From positions 30,523,530 to 30,587,529 of the forward strand of contig NC_065543.1 of the NCBI RefSeq assembly GCF_932294415.1: a stretch of 64,000 nucleotides of DNA, written 5' to 3'. The notes below the pieces were generated by a model that worked only from the letters and a program-made list of their open reading frames with translations, was not told the DNA's origin and ran no database searches. Both the position numbers and the translations under genes were made by a program. This DNA comes from Quercus robur. Taxonomy: Eukaryota > Streptophyta > Magnoliopsida > Fagales > Fagaceae. Positions 12,590-24,565 of this stretch are shown one piece after another; position 1 is the stretch's first letter, and every line of letters begins with the position of its first letter.

Positions 12590-13818
12590 AGAAGCATGCT
12601 AGTTTTGGACAGAACAAAGGCCTTGCATGGTCCTCGGACCCGAGCCTCTGGGGAAACCAACTACTTAAAAAGAAGCATACAAGTTTTGGACAGAACCAAG
12701 GCCTTGCATGGTCCTCGGACCCAAGCCTCTGGGGAAACCAACTACTTAAAAAGAAGCATACAAGTTTTGGACAGAATCAAGGCCTTGCATGGTCCTTGGA
12801 CCCGAGTCTCTGGGGAAACCAACTACTTAAAAAGAAGCATGCTAGTTTTGGACAGAACCAAGGCCTTGCATGGTCCTCGGACCCGAGCCTCTGGGGAAAC
12901 CAACTACTTAAAAAGAATCATACAAGTTTTGGACAGAACCAAGGCCTTGCATGGTCCTCGGACCCAAGCCTCTGGGGAAACCAACTACTTAAAAAGAATC
13001 ATACAAGTTTTGGACAGAACCAAGGCCTTGCATGGTCCTCGGACCCGAGCCTCTGGGGAAACCAACTACTTAAAAAGAAGCATACAAGTTTTGGACAGAA
13101 CCAAGGCCTTGCATGGTCCTCGGACCCAAGCCTCTGGGGAAACCAACTACTTAAAAAGAAGCATACAAGTTTTGGACAGAACCAAGGCCTTGCATGGTCC
13201 TCGGACCCGAGCCTCTGGGGAAACCAACTACTTAAAAAGAAGCATGCTAGTTTTGGACAGAACCAAGGCCTTGCATGGTCCTCGGACCCGAGCCTCTGGG
13301 GAAACCAACTACTTAAAAAGAATCATACAAGTTTTGGACAGAACCAAGGCCTTGTATGGTCCTCGGACCCAAGCCTCTGGGGAAACCAACTACTTAAAAA
13401 GAATCATACAAGTTTTGGACAGAACCAAGGCCTTGCATGGTCCTCGGACCCGAGCCTCTGGGGAAACCAACTACTTAAAAAGAAGCATACAAGTTTTGGA
13501 CAGAACCAAGGCCTTGCATGGTCCTCGGACCCGAGCCTCTGGGGAAACCAACTACTTAAAAAGAAGCATACAAGTTTTGGACAGAACCAAGGCCTTGCAT
13601 GGTCCTCGGACCCGAGCCTCTGGGGAAACCAACTACTTAAAAAGAAGCATACAAGTTTTGGACAGAACCAAGGCCTTGCATGGTCCTCGGACCCGAGCCT
13701 CTGGGGAAACCAACTACTTAAAAAGAAGCATACAAGTTTTGGACAGAACCAAGGCCTTGCATGGTCCTCGGACCCAAGCCTCTGGGGAAACCAACTACTT
13801 AAAAAGAAAAACAAAAAA
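12590..13818 (+). repeat. Tandem array of an 81-bp repeat, 15 copies plus a degenerate one
   Basis: The unit starts AGTTTTGGACAGAACCAAGG and recurs every 81 bp from 12601; the last full copy ends near 13815 and a decayed sixteenth follows. Copies are nearly identical and differ at a few marker positions: CATGCTAG or CATACAAG, AAGAAG or AAGAAT, and CCCGAGCC or CCCAAGCC. Because 81 is a multiple of three, two + frames stay open throughout (12493-13941 and 12596-14041), as does part of one - frame. One reads as repeats of SFGQNQGLAWSSDPSLWG. Each unit contains the near-palindromes CAAGGCCTTG and GGTCCTCGGACC. I do not call it a protein gene, for reasons given under rejected items. Confidence 0.95.
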
Positions 13819-15159
13819 ATTTTGGACAGAACCAAGACATTGCATAGTCCTCGGACTCAAGCCTATGGGGAAACCAAGTACACAAAAGCGCCATTGGAGT
13901 TCCCTAACTCCCAGTCGATTGCTCGGATGGATTATTTATAAATCATCAGCCTTGGACGATATTCACGCGCTTATCACAGAATATCCAACTGATATCCCGG
14001 TTAGTTTCTTAAGTTTGATTTATTACAAATTATCGATATAATGCCTGATAGTGCTGACAGATGAGAGTTGATTAGATTATGCTTCAAAGTAGCTTTATCA
14101 CAAATATTCTCAAAGCAACACATACATAGAGCACATTCGTTCACAAAGTTGTGTTGCCCATTAGATCAACGCTTAAAACATGTAAATCAATTTCCATTTT
14201 TATTACGATGAAGAAATAGTACAGTGTACAAATGAAAAGCTGGAATCAGCCTACGTCAAAGCTTACTACATAAGCAAGAAAAAGAAAAATACAAGAAAGC
14301 TGGAGAAAGCCGAGGAGGTATGTCGGAGGAAAGGTTGGCTACAGCTCCGAGACCTTATTCTTCCCCCGCACCCTTACATGCCCATAACTCAGGCAGCCAA
14401 AGAGACCCAACTTAAACCTGACACCGTTGAAGAAAAGGTGCAGGGAGTTGGAGGTGGTGGGCCTTTCTCTAAATATACGCCTGCCGCAAAGCAGAGGCGC
14501 TGATGGAGGAAAATCTTTCTTCTGCCATACCAAAGTGCTGGCATGAACAGAGCCTGCTTCGGATTTTGACTAAAAAAGGGAGAGACGCCGTTCTCCCTCG
14601 GTGGAGATGGAGTACTCTCCTGAACTTGTGCTTCCTGTGCCCATACCTTACTGTTATAAGCCTCATGAAGACACGGCGCTTCTGCGGCGGGGACAGTTCT
14701 TTCTTCCCAACCCTCACTTTCAACATGTTATGCCAAGAAAGGAGAACTCCGGATATGGAAGCTGTGATGTGGGAGGAAATCTGAAGGATTTGTGCGTATA
14801 TAAAGCAACTTTCTCTCCTTCCCATTTATTGGAAAAGACAAGGTGATGACAGTCAACTCACGTGGCGTCCCAAGAAACGCTACAGACAAAACAGTCCTGG
14901 CTCAACTTCCAACATCAACTGCAACCACAAGATTAAAGAGCCTCGTAAAGGCGCACCTCGGTCACCGTGACATCAGAGAGTACCACGTGGCCAGAAGTTG
15001 CAGAAATATCTCTTAATTCAGGGGCTAGGTGGATTCGTGGCCCCGGGCCCGCTTTGTGTAAGGGCCCAGGTACTGTGGCCGACGCCGAGCAGTGGCCATG
15101 GCCGAGGACAACCCCTGTTTGGCACCTCGGGAAATGCTCAAAGAAAGGGAAAATCTGAA

Positions 15160-15500
15160 CTCAAAGTCTTGGACAGAACCTAAGGCTTGCATGATCCTCG
15201 GACCCAAGCTAAAAGGGGAAACCAAGTACTGATGCAGACATTGGTCTCAGACAGAACCTAAGGCTTGCCTGATCCTCGGACTCAAGCTAAAAGGGAAACC
15301 AAGTACTGATGCAGACATTGGTCTCGGACAGAACCTAAGGCTTGCATGATCCTCAGACTCAAGCTAAAAGGGAAAACCAAGTACCGATAAAGACACAAGT
15401 CTCGGACTCAAGCCTAAGGGAAAGGTCAAGTACATAAGATAAAACGCATAAGTCCTGAGCAAAACCTAGGTTTTGCAAAGTCCTCGGACTCAGGCTTCCT
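15160..15500 (+). repeat. Second, diverged short array of the same repeat
   Basis: About four units of 78-80 bp carry the words TTGGACAGAACCTAAGGCTT, ATGATCCTCGGACCCAAGCT and GAAACCAAGTACTGATGCAG. They clearly derive from the 81-bp repeat at 12.6-13.8 kb in the same element but have drifted. This suggests that the large array was re-amplified recently while this one decayed. Confidence 0.8.
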
Positions 15501-17575
15501 GGGAAATCAACTGCCCGAATGAAGAAATTGCTCGGCTTAAATATTGGAAAAGGCTAAGGCTCGCATATTATGGAGATGGCAGAACAACCTAATGATCGTC
15601 AACCTAAGGAGGCCATTCATCCGGTGGGTAACATGTCCTCGGATAACTACTTCTTACACCTTATCGAGCATTTAATACCCATCACGGCTAATCTTAAGAT
15701 AAGTCTCATTCCTTACTGGTCGGACTGTTATATTGAATAGTAATTTTGTTAAAGTTATCTTGGCATCTTTTTATCAACGATTACTTTGACCTTAGTTACT
15801 ATTGATTCAAATGCTATACTATTATGCCGAGCAGCGCTTTTACCTTTGTTAGAATATATAAACAAGACATACGAAATAGAGTAACAATAACTTTTATTAA
15901 TATGAAAAATTGTTACAACGTACAAGGAAGGGCTTAAACAAGCCTATACAAAAAATGAACTGCTAAGACAGTAACAACATCCGTAATACAAATAAGTGAA
16001 CCATCAGGTGTCTTCTGAACTCGCCTTCAAAGTCTCTCTGAAATCTATACCTCAGTACTGCTCATATCAGGAGAAGAACCTTATACAAAAATAATGAAGG
16101 ACAAGGAAGAAGAATTGGAACACATGGAAGCACTTCAGCAAGCTCTTGTCACTGAAGAAAGCAAGGGAAAAAGAAGATGGAGGACATGAGTAGGAAGGAG
16201 GAGAAGAAGAGGGAAGCAATGAAAAGAAAGTAAAAGGAGCAAAAGAGGGAGAAGGGGAGCCATATTAGGTATGCTCATGAGAGAGCGGATGGAGATGACA
16301 AGGGAAGTTTTCGACCCAGTCACACCGGAAGTAAGGTGTGACGAGTCCCTGCTTCGGATTTTGGCTAAAAGAATGGGGAGACAAACCTTGAGTCTCCGCC
16401 ATCCTTGCCCTGACCGAGCCATCTCAAGTTTTGTTAGGGCATGGCGTTTCTGGAAAAGGAAGGATTCATTCATGGCCGACTACTATGGTGGATGTATTAT
16501 TGGATTAGGAGTAACCAGATGGAAGAAGTGAACTATAAGAAGGGCCTAAGGGATTCAGATATGAAAGAATCACCTCTGGATTTCTCTCTTTATATAAGGG
16601 AATAAGACAGGGGCACGTAACATGTTCTGATCCTCAAGGAAATCTGCGAATAAATACGCATTCATTTCATTCCCCCACGTTATCAGTAACCGTAAGATTT
16701 GGGAGGCCTCGTAAAAGGAAGATATTAAAGGCACACTACGAATAACCAAACGGTATAAACGCATCACGCGCAAATCGAGGGAAACATCTCGTAGACCAGC
16801 ACATTCCTTGGGGAGGTGAAAAGTCGCCGACGTTGATCAAGGGCCGAATTTAATGAGCCGCTATAAATGCTCGGTATTATCAAAACCCTCCTATCCAACC
16901 AAGGGGTCGGACAGCATGGTTTTGAGGGGCTATTGTGGGGCCCGACAACAGATGGGCCAAATCCACCTGTTCACAGGAAGACTTAAGGCCCAAGCCGAAG
17001 AAGATAGTAGTCCAAGTCCATTAACGCAAAGCATCAATGGGCCAGAGAAGCCGCCGAGGAGGGTACAGCCCTCGGCTGGCCCAGAACTACACTAAGGAAA
17101 GGGGTAAAAGTGGCATAGGGATAATCTTGTAAGAAATCTAAAATATCTAGGAAAGGCTGCCCATACTACCTGCCCTAGACAGAGCTTTGCCTCTCACAGA
17201 GTCGTGTTTCTTTAGCCTACTCAACCACTCCCCAACAACTCGGGTCTAAAACTGATGGGACAAGTATCAGTCTTGAAAGGGTCGACCCTACACGTGGACG
17301 AAGGAAATTGAACGCATGCGAGTATAAAAGAAAAAATATGTAACCTAAAGCAGGGGCTCCTCCAGTCCCATTGAAAGGAGAAAGTGCTTCAGAGGCAAAG
17401 ATATTGGAACCATGCATAAATATCTTAACAAAACCACAGCCGGGTAAACATGACTTAGCCTTTCGATTCCACTCTCTACAAATGATATTGTATGGGCCCA
17501 TTTACGTGCGAACCCAACCCAACTGCGGTTTAACGCAAATCGTGTGCCTACAATATGTTTTCTTGTTTTTTAAAA

Positions 17576-17717
17576 GGGTAAATTGCAAATTACACCCTTA
17601 AAGTTTAGAATATTTAGATTTTACATTTTGAAATTTCAGAATTTAGATTTTACCTCCTGAAATTTGGAGTTGTTTGGATTTTACACCCTAACATTTCAAC
17701 CTTTAGTGGTGTAAAAT

Positions 17718-17749
<32 letters not shown>

Positions 17750-17803
17750 AAGAAACATATAATACAAATTAATTAAACTTTAGGAGTGTAATTTCTAATT
17801 TAT
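17576..17803. mobile_element. Short MULE-like foldback related to the MULE at 47.0 kb
   Basis: It starts GGGTAAATTGCAAATTACAC, nearly the same as the terminal repeat at 47018, and ends with an inverted degenerate copy (about 17774-17803). A (CT)n run of about 25 bp sits inside at 17723-17749. It lies only 18 bp beyond the target duplication of the LTR element. No target duplication of its own was resolved. Confidence 0.5.
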
Positions 17804-19039
17804 TCAACAAAATACCGCAATCTAAAATGTTAAAAATCTTAATTTTGATCAACATGATTTGTAATATAGTTAAGAGTTTACAAACTAAATGAATAAAAAA
17901 AAAATGTTTTAACCAATGTAAAGACTAACTTGATGTAGATATATTTATATATAAGAAAATACATACATAAAATTATGTTACACAAATACTATATATATAA
18001 TATTTTTTTAATAGTTATAATTTCAGTAAGACTAATGATATAGTAGATTTCATAACTTTTGAGGTAGCAATTTGTAATTGGTGTACAAGAACAATGATGT
18101 TAGTGAAAGTCCTTCAAAAATGATATTCTACTAATTACATTTAGCAACTTAATAATTTTTTTTTAAAATTATGAAATTTGTTATGTATCTAATATTGTTG
18201 ATATTCGGTTATACTCAATAAATTGTAACAAAAAGTTAAGAAATTATGGGCTAGAACAGAATTTATGTTGTTCTATAAGAACCAAGCTGTTGTCGCGAAA
18301 GCTTCCAAGTCTTGCATCGGTTTAGTATCCATTATCAGCCAAAGCAAATCAAGGAAACCTTGGGGAGTGTACTCAAGCCTTGGAATTTTTAATTAGACAT
18401 CTCATTTGGAAACAAGATGGTCAATTGAGTTAGAAGGCTTTGCGTGTAAACTTTTAAATATGGGTTTTGATATGAATTTTTTTTAATGACTTTGGGTATA
18501 ACCGTATAAGGGCTTGATGTATGTAGGTAAAAGGATACCATATGGTTTTGGGCCGTGGCAGCCTAGTTGGCACTTGGTAGTACAAACCTAACATCACTTT
18601 GGACCGTTGCTTTAGAGAAACATCTGAGCATGTGCTAGTGATACATGCTTAATTCGGTCCCATTCTAATAAGCCCAATAAAAATTGAGTATCAACCCGCA
18701 TATTAGCCTGCAATTGCATGATTTGATAACACCAATTACACATCAATTTGTAGCTAGGCATGCATTTTAGCATGCTATTTATAACAATGATTAATAGTTT
18801 GTTAATTTGATTTCACGGGAAAGATTTTAGATGGTTTTAAATCCTACCAACAAAAGAATTTAGTGGAATCTAATCAGTTGATATCTTCTAAAAAATCGAA
18901 AGATTTATTGGAATAATCTGATCAAGTGAGGGAAAAAAAGATTATGAAGAGTAAAGCCTCATGGTAGTTATCTATAAACTTGTTTCAAATGATTCAATAT
19001 ATTTATCTCATGAGCAATGGCAAAAGATTCTACAAGTTT
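17804..19039. other. AT-rich intergenic DNA, nothing recognised
   Basis: No credible open frame and no element ends. A slightly GC-richer stretch around 18240-18700 has no recognisable coding content. Confidence 0.35.
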
Positions 19040-19089
19040 TACTACATTGAGCTTACAATGTACCGGCGCTTTTTAATTTAAAAAAGCTC

Positions 19090-19450
19090 TGGTATATGTG
19101 TATTTATACCAGCGGTTTTAAAACCGCCCCTATAGGGTACTTACGGAAATATGAATACAACCTATACCAGTACTTTTAAACTGTTGTAATAGGTATTGCC
19201 TATGCCAGCGCTTTTGAAAAGCGCTGGTATAGGTCTTCAATGGAAATAGTAATAAGGCCTATACCAGCGCTTTTAAACCGTTGTAATAGGTTCTACCTAT
19301 GACAGTGCTTTCAAAAGTGCTGGTACAGGTCTTCAACGGATATAAAAATTAGCCCTACCAGCGCTTTTAAAACGCCATAATAGGGTAATCATCAAAACTA
19401 TTGAAATACCCTATTCTAGCGGTTTAGAAAGCGCTGCTATAGGTTTTTTG
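19090..19450. repeat. Left subterminal palindromic repeats of the CACTA element
   Basis: At least five copies of an inverted-repeat unit (TATACCAGCG, then CTTTTAAA-type centre, then CGCTGGTATAGG) spaced about 60-70 bp apart. In known CACTA elements such motifs bind the TNPA-like protein. The matching right-hand set is at 27945-28500, and an inner set is at 25620-25860. An (AT)n run follows at about 19449-19479. Confidence 0.75.
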
Positions 19451-20094
19451 TTATATATATATATATATATATATATATTTAGGCACCTGTAATACATATT
19501 TTCCAAGCACCTGTAATGTAATCAAAATACAATATCAAATAACGAATACAATAATAGTGTAAACCAACAAACCAAATATATTTAATTACACCATATTAAT
19601 AACAATATATCAAATAATACATCCCAATTCAAATCCTCTAGATCTCATTTTCTCATCCAAATTAATACATCCCAAATGTTTAGAATGTTATGAACAAAAT
19701 AATACATTCCAATGGTGAATATGTATCAACGTTTGAAACTTTATAATACATTGAGTGGGACAAAATAAAAACCACCAGCTGCATATCTTCTAATGCGAAT
19801 CCGTAGATGATAAATTTACAAAAATTGGAGAATATTCATCCGCATCATCACCACTCTAAAATATAATAAACCAGGATAGCTTCATATCTTTGCATACTCT
19901 ATGGGCTTCCCTTTTTTTTTTCCACAACATGGTCATTAAATTCATTAAAATAGTGATTATGGTGTTTCTACACATTTAAGTTTACTTTCCATCATCTTTG
20001 AATTATAGCTACCCATAGTTGTGTATGATATATAATTGTTCATGTGAGGGAGAGCAATATATATGACATTATGTAACTACAAATTTAAGAAGTA

Positions 20095-20215
20095 GAGTTC
20101 TTACAACGCTTCTTCAAATCAGCCTTGTGGCTCCTCCACACCTTCCTAAGCTGATACAAAGTCCACTTCCTTTGTCTCCTAGGTTTGATGCAATCTGTAG
20201 GTATGGTCCATTGTT
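20095..20215 (-). pseudogene. Fragment resembling the CACTA accessory ORF (Ptta/En/Spm type)
   Basis: On the - strand an open run of about 37 codons follows a TTTTAG acceptor-like site and reads WTIPTDCIKPRRQRKWTLYQ, LRKVWRSHKADLKKRC. The basic WR-x-x-K-x-x-LK pattern is that of the plant transposase family of CACTA second ORFs. The match is short and from memory, so it needs a profile search. Nearby - strand frames (20523-20804) may be other exons but are not recognisable. Confidence 0.35.
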
Positions 20216-22874
20216 TCTAAAATCAACAACTGAGTTAGCGCATTTCACAAATTCAACACAGTAACATACTTATATAAAACTTAGTACAATTAAGCATAGA
20301 GTCCAAGTAGTTGTGTTGTCTCGTCTAACACCTAAATGACCTCCCAACGTTGGTTTTTATATAGTTGTGGCACTAAATGCCTTCGAAAATATTCCATGGG
20401 CACATATATGGCATTCATGCCATATATTCCAATCACCTTGACCAAATTCCTACAAGTTTTCCAATCAGCTGGCACACTTTATTTAATTGTAAGATGAGTC
20501 TTTCTTCACTAGTAGAAGATTGTCATCTTTCTTCCTCAATTGGAGAGGTTCCCAGTCTTTCTTGCTCTTCCCTCGATCCTCCTTGTGAAAAGCATTCCCC
20601 AACATCGACCAAATCAAAATACCACTTCCTCCCCATTCCTATGTTCAAGAATTTAACAATACACAAATAAGAACTATTTTCTACTTTCCAAATCTTCAAG
20701 AATATGCATGAAAATAATCTAAGCAAGAGAAAGCACATACTAGTTATCTCCCAATTGCCTTCCCTTGAAGAAGATGAACAACTACAACAAAGAGCACAAT
20801 TCACAAGAGAAAAATTAAGTTTAAAAACTTTTTAAGCTTTGATTGGGTTTTCACTTAGCATAACTAGTTTGTGCCTTAAAGATTCTACTCCACTTAGAAA
20901 TTTTACTACACTTACATTTTGTTTCCCCAACCTGTTTATAGCTAAACAAACACCAATATAGAACCCACAATAATCAAGCATATTCAAACTATCAAATTAA
21001 TATAATACAATAAAAAATTTCTAGCTATAATACAAGACATTCCAAATGTCTAGAATGTTATATCAAAGTTGCAAACTAAAAATAAAAAATAAAAAACCAC
21101 AAGCTTGATGATTGATTTTGCATAGTAGGACAATAGGAACAGCACAATTAACACTCCTAATATAAAATACAACACCTTATATCTCCCTACAAGCCACTCG
21201 CTTGCTCCAAATTAACAACCCACCACATCAGAATATATGAATTTACTCAGACAGAATACAATAAATTGACAACAAATTGAACAATAATATGACAAAATTC
21301 ACAAAACAAGCAACACTCCCAATATAAAATATACCACATTTTCTCTCCATGCAAGCCACCCGCTTGCTCCAAATCAACAACCCACCATAGCAGTAACGTT
21401 GACAAATAATTATAGACTAGATGGGTAATAAAAAGTAGATTTTACTCACCCTTTAGCTATCTACTGATTTGCTAATGGAAAGAAGAGTGATGTAGAGTGA
21501 TGCATCAAAAGAGTAATGGCATAGAAATAAGGAACCAAGTCAACAAACACTTAGGCATATGCTGCAAAAATACTCATATATAAAGGGTTCATTCTAATAC
21601 TTTAATTTAGTAGCTTTCCTTTTTTGCCATTTGAATTTACAGCTTATTAACTTTGTTAATTACCTTTCACAACCTTAGGGCGCTATTAGCATTTTTCATT
21701 CTATAACTAAATTGCTTTAGACATACATAGTTTTTAAATTAAGGAACTTATGTCTTGATTTTTAAATGCATCCAAAAATAACAAGACATCATTTATTAGA
21801 TCATTTTTATAGACACCTTTATACCCATTAGTTAAGCATAATAGTTATCTAGTTGATCGAGCAAGAGAAATTTAACACGAACACACACACAATGCATGCA
21901 CACATGACAAACAAAATTTAGTACTTAATTATTTCTATATAAAAAAACATCCAACAAAAAAAAAATAATAATCAAAAGAAATTCAATGCAAAAGTTAGCA
22001 ACCTTCATTACAAAAGAAATATATGCAAAAATCACAAACCGAACCATTATATCTTGCCAAGAAACAATCACAAATTATTGTATATATCATTGCTACTATT
22101 AAAGATCACTCTTAAGAACCTAGGATTTATTTGTTCCTCAGTATGCTTTTAATAAAAAAATAAAAAGGCTTAAAGATGCTAACTACATCCTATGAACTTC
22201 CATTCATTTTTGCTTCCAAATAAAGGAATATATTCATCACTGAGCTACAATACAATGGGGGCAAAAAAGAAGACAAGTTTAACAAGGCTGCCGAGACAAT
22301 CTCTTGTATGTTCAAGATGCCTTTGTGGCAAGGTTTTACTTTCTTTTGTCCTTGATGAAGAAATGCCTAACTGAAACAAGAATGACTATTTGATGACACC
22401 AAGAAGATGCTGCTTTTCTTAGCACCAGCTCCATGAAAAGCAAGCTTGGCATTATCAAATCTATGTAAAGTGATTACAAGTACTGATTGTGCAACAATGG
22501 TGGTCTGGGTGCTATCACAGAAACAAGTTATTAACATTTAGCATAACTCTGTACCTAAACTAATCCAAAGCATTAACACTAGCCTCAATCAGGAACAGTA
22601 GGACATCATTAAAAACAAATTAATTAATAGCAAACATCAAGTAAACTCAGATATTTAGTAATACAAGAGTATATATTGTCAAAATAATAATAACAAAAAC
22701 TAGTCGCTAACCCGTGCGATGCACGGGAAATGTATTGAGTACAATATATAATTTAATCTTTGTTTATTTTACTACAACACCAAAATTGAATTTGTAAAAT
22801 AAAATCATATAGCTAAAACATTTGTTAACAGCTATACGTTTCAGACATTTATTAAACTATATTATTATTATTAT

Positions 22875-23633
22875 TGTAAGGACACAAAATCTTTAACGGC
22901 CCAACAACGATGTTGGGCTCGCACACGGAAAGTCCCTCACAATAATATTTGTAGAGAGTGGGCTTGAAAGGCCAGCGTTGGATCACAGGGCGACATTTCG
23001 GGCCGGACTATAGATGAACCAATATGAGAAAGAGCTTTGGGCTGGATATTCGGGCCCTTCCATCTTGTATCTAGGAGGGTTTGGCTCCTCGGATCAAGTC
23101 CGAGGAGCGATGGTGCTGTCCCCGGTTACCCGTCGGTGGGTTTTTATGTGGTGTCCAGCGTGTATTATCCAGGCATTCTCTTTCATCAAGTCTTTCTCAA
23201 GAAGCTAGATGGGAGAGATCTCCCTTTTGGTCACATAACATTCTCTTTTATACTAGCCTGCGTTCGTTGTCCTTCGTCCACGTGTAGGGTCGATCTTTCC
23301 AGGACAGATATCTGTCCCATCAGTCTAATCCCAAAATTGCTGGAGATGATCCATAAAGCCTAAGATCCCGGCTCTGTTAGGGGCAATGTCATGTCAGGGA
23401 AGGGTATTAAAGACAACTTCCCTAGGATATTTTCTGATCTTTCTAGCTTACTCGTGTTCCATTTCTATCCATGAGGTTTTGGACCTGCCGAGGATGAAAC
23501 CGTCCTCGGCTGTGTCTTCGGGCCACTTTTTATGTTTCCTAGTTTCGAGCTTGGGCCCTGGCCTCCTTCAGTTTAGGACCGGTGGGCTTCCCATAAGCGC
23601 GTGGGCCGGACCCATAAACGATTGGACCCCACA
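22875..23633 (-). mobile_element. Solo LTR, same broad family as the 35-39 kb element
   Basis: 759 bp, starting TGTAAGGACAC and ending GGACCCCACA as read on +, with the 5-bp target duplication ATTAT on both sides (22870-22874 and 23634-23638). The two termini and many internal words (AATATTTGTAGAG, GGGCTTGAAAGG, CCACGTGTAGG, CCTCGGCTG) match the LTRs at 35173 and 38717, so it is oriented on the - strand. No second LTR or interior is present. It lies in an ATT-rich microsatellite inside the first Helitron. Confidence 0.85.
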
Positions 23634-24226
23634 ATTATTATTATTATTATTATTATTATCAACTTAACAGTATTTTAATATATGATACCAACATGCTTCA
23701 AGAAAATGTCCAACACTGAAAACAATTTCGAAAACAAACTCAACTAAACAGTTTGATGAATAAATATATTACAATCTATAATATAAGCCAAGAAATAAAC
23801 TTTGAAACCAATATGAACAAATATGACTCACTAAAGTCATGAAAAACACAGGATTCATTACAAAAAAAAAAAGCATCTTTAGTCTTTATAGATTTTGCCT
23901 AAGTACCCAGATACGATGACACATACTCACACAAAAAGAGACATAAACACGGACAATTAAAGAAAAAATAAGAAAAACAAAAGAGAACACGGACAATTAA
24001 AGAAAAAATATAGGAAAAAAAAGTTAGGAATAGAAATATAAGATAAAGATGGGTTACCCTTAAAAAGAATAATCCATGGATATTCATTGAAATCTTCTAG
24101 ATAATTTCTGATAATAGAAAAAATAAAACCCAAAAGTTATGATGTTAAAACTTCCAAAAGGCCAAAAAAAAAAAAAAAAAATTAAAAAAAATCAGAAGAT
24201 TCAAAGCTTCAAAAGTATTGAAATAA

Positions 24227-24267
<41 letters not shown>

Positions 24268-24320
24268 ATTACGCAATAGAGAAATACAATAGAAAGAAGG
24301 GAATCCATGATTATAGCTTT

Positions 24321-24565
24321 TCCACTTATGTATTGGACTCCTCTCCTTCTTTGGTCAATGCATCAAGGTTAGGGTTATTTGATTTGTTCAATAAAAATTT
24401 GAAGATTTAATTAAAAGATTCAGGCCCAGCAATTAAATAAACAAAACAACAATTGACAAACTTATAAGAAAAAGCAACAAATCTATAATTTTTATTGAAC
24501 AAATCAAATAACCCTAACCTTGATGCATTGATTGAAGAAGGAGAGGAGTCCAATACATAAGTGGA
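24321..24565. repeat. Long inverted repeat (hairpin) inside the Helitron
   Basis: Arms of about 79 bp (24321-24399 and 24487-24565) are complementary apart from three adjacent mismatches, with an 87-bp loop. A transcript would fold into a long, nearly perfect hairpin. It is not a known terminal repeat. It may be a captured foldback or a source of small RNAs. Confidence 0.85.

Larger units (their letters stand above)
11723..17552 (+). mobile_element. Non-autonomous LTR retrotransposon (LARD-like), structurally whole
   Basis: Two direct 619-bp LTRs (11723-12341 and 16934-17552) start TGTGGGGCCCGACAACAG and end CGTGTGCCTACA. Both ends are flanked by the 5-bp target duplication ATATG (11718-11722 and 17553-17557). 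A primer-binding site TGGCGCCGTCTGTGGGA (12344-12360) follows the left LTR after two bases. Its first nine bases fit the 3' end of plant tRNA-Asp, and the motif is common in plant Ty3/gypsy elements. A polypurine tract (TTTTGAGGGGC, about 16920-16930) precedes the right LTR. The 4.6-kb interior has no gag, protease, reverse transcriptase or integrase that I can recognise, so the element must have moved with borrowed proteins. By eye the LTRs differ at about five sites (under 1 percent), so the insertion is recent, probably well under a few million years. The interior holds two repeat arrays, listed separately. Confidence 0.93.

Noticed and set aside
12590-13818. The regular array could be mistaken for a CRISPR.
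   Set aside because: The units are contiguous without unique spacers, are 81 bp long, and lie in a plant LTR element.
12493-14041. A 482-codon and an overlapping 481-codon frame across the 81-bp array could be a repeat protein.
   Set aside because: Two + frames and a - frame are open merely because the unit is a multiple of three without stops. The related array at 37.4-38.5 kb has a 79-bp unit, so no frame is conserved.
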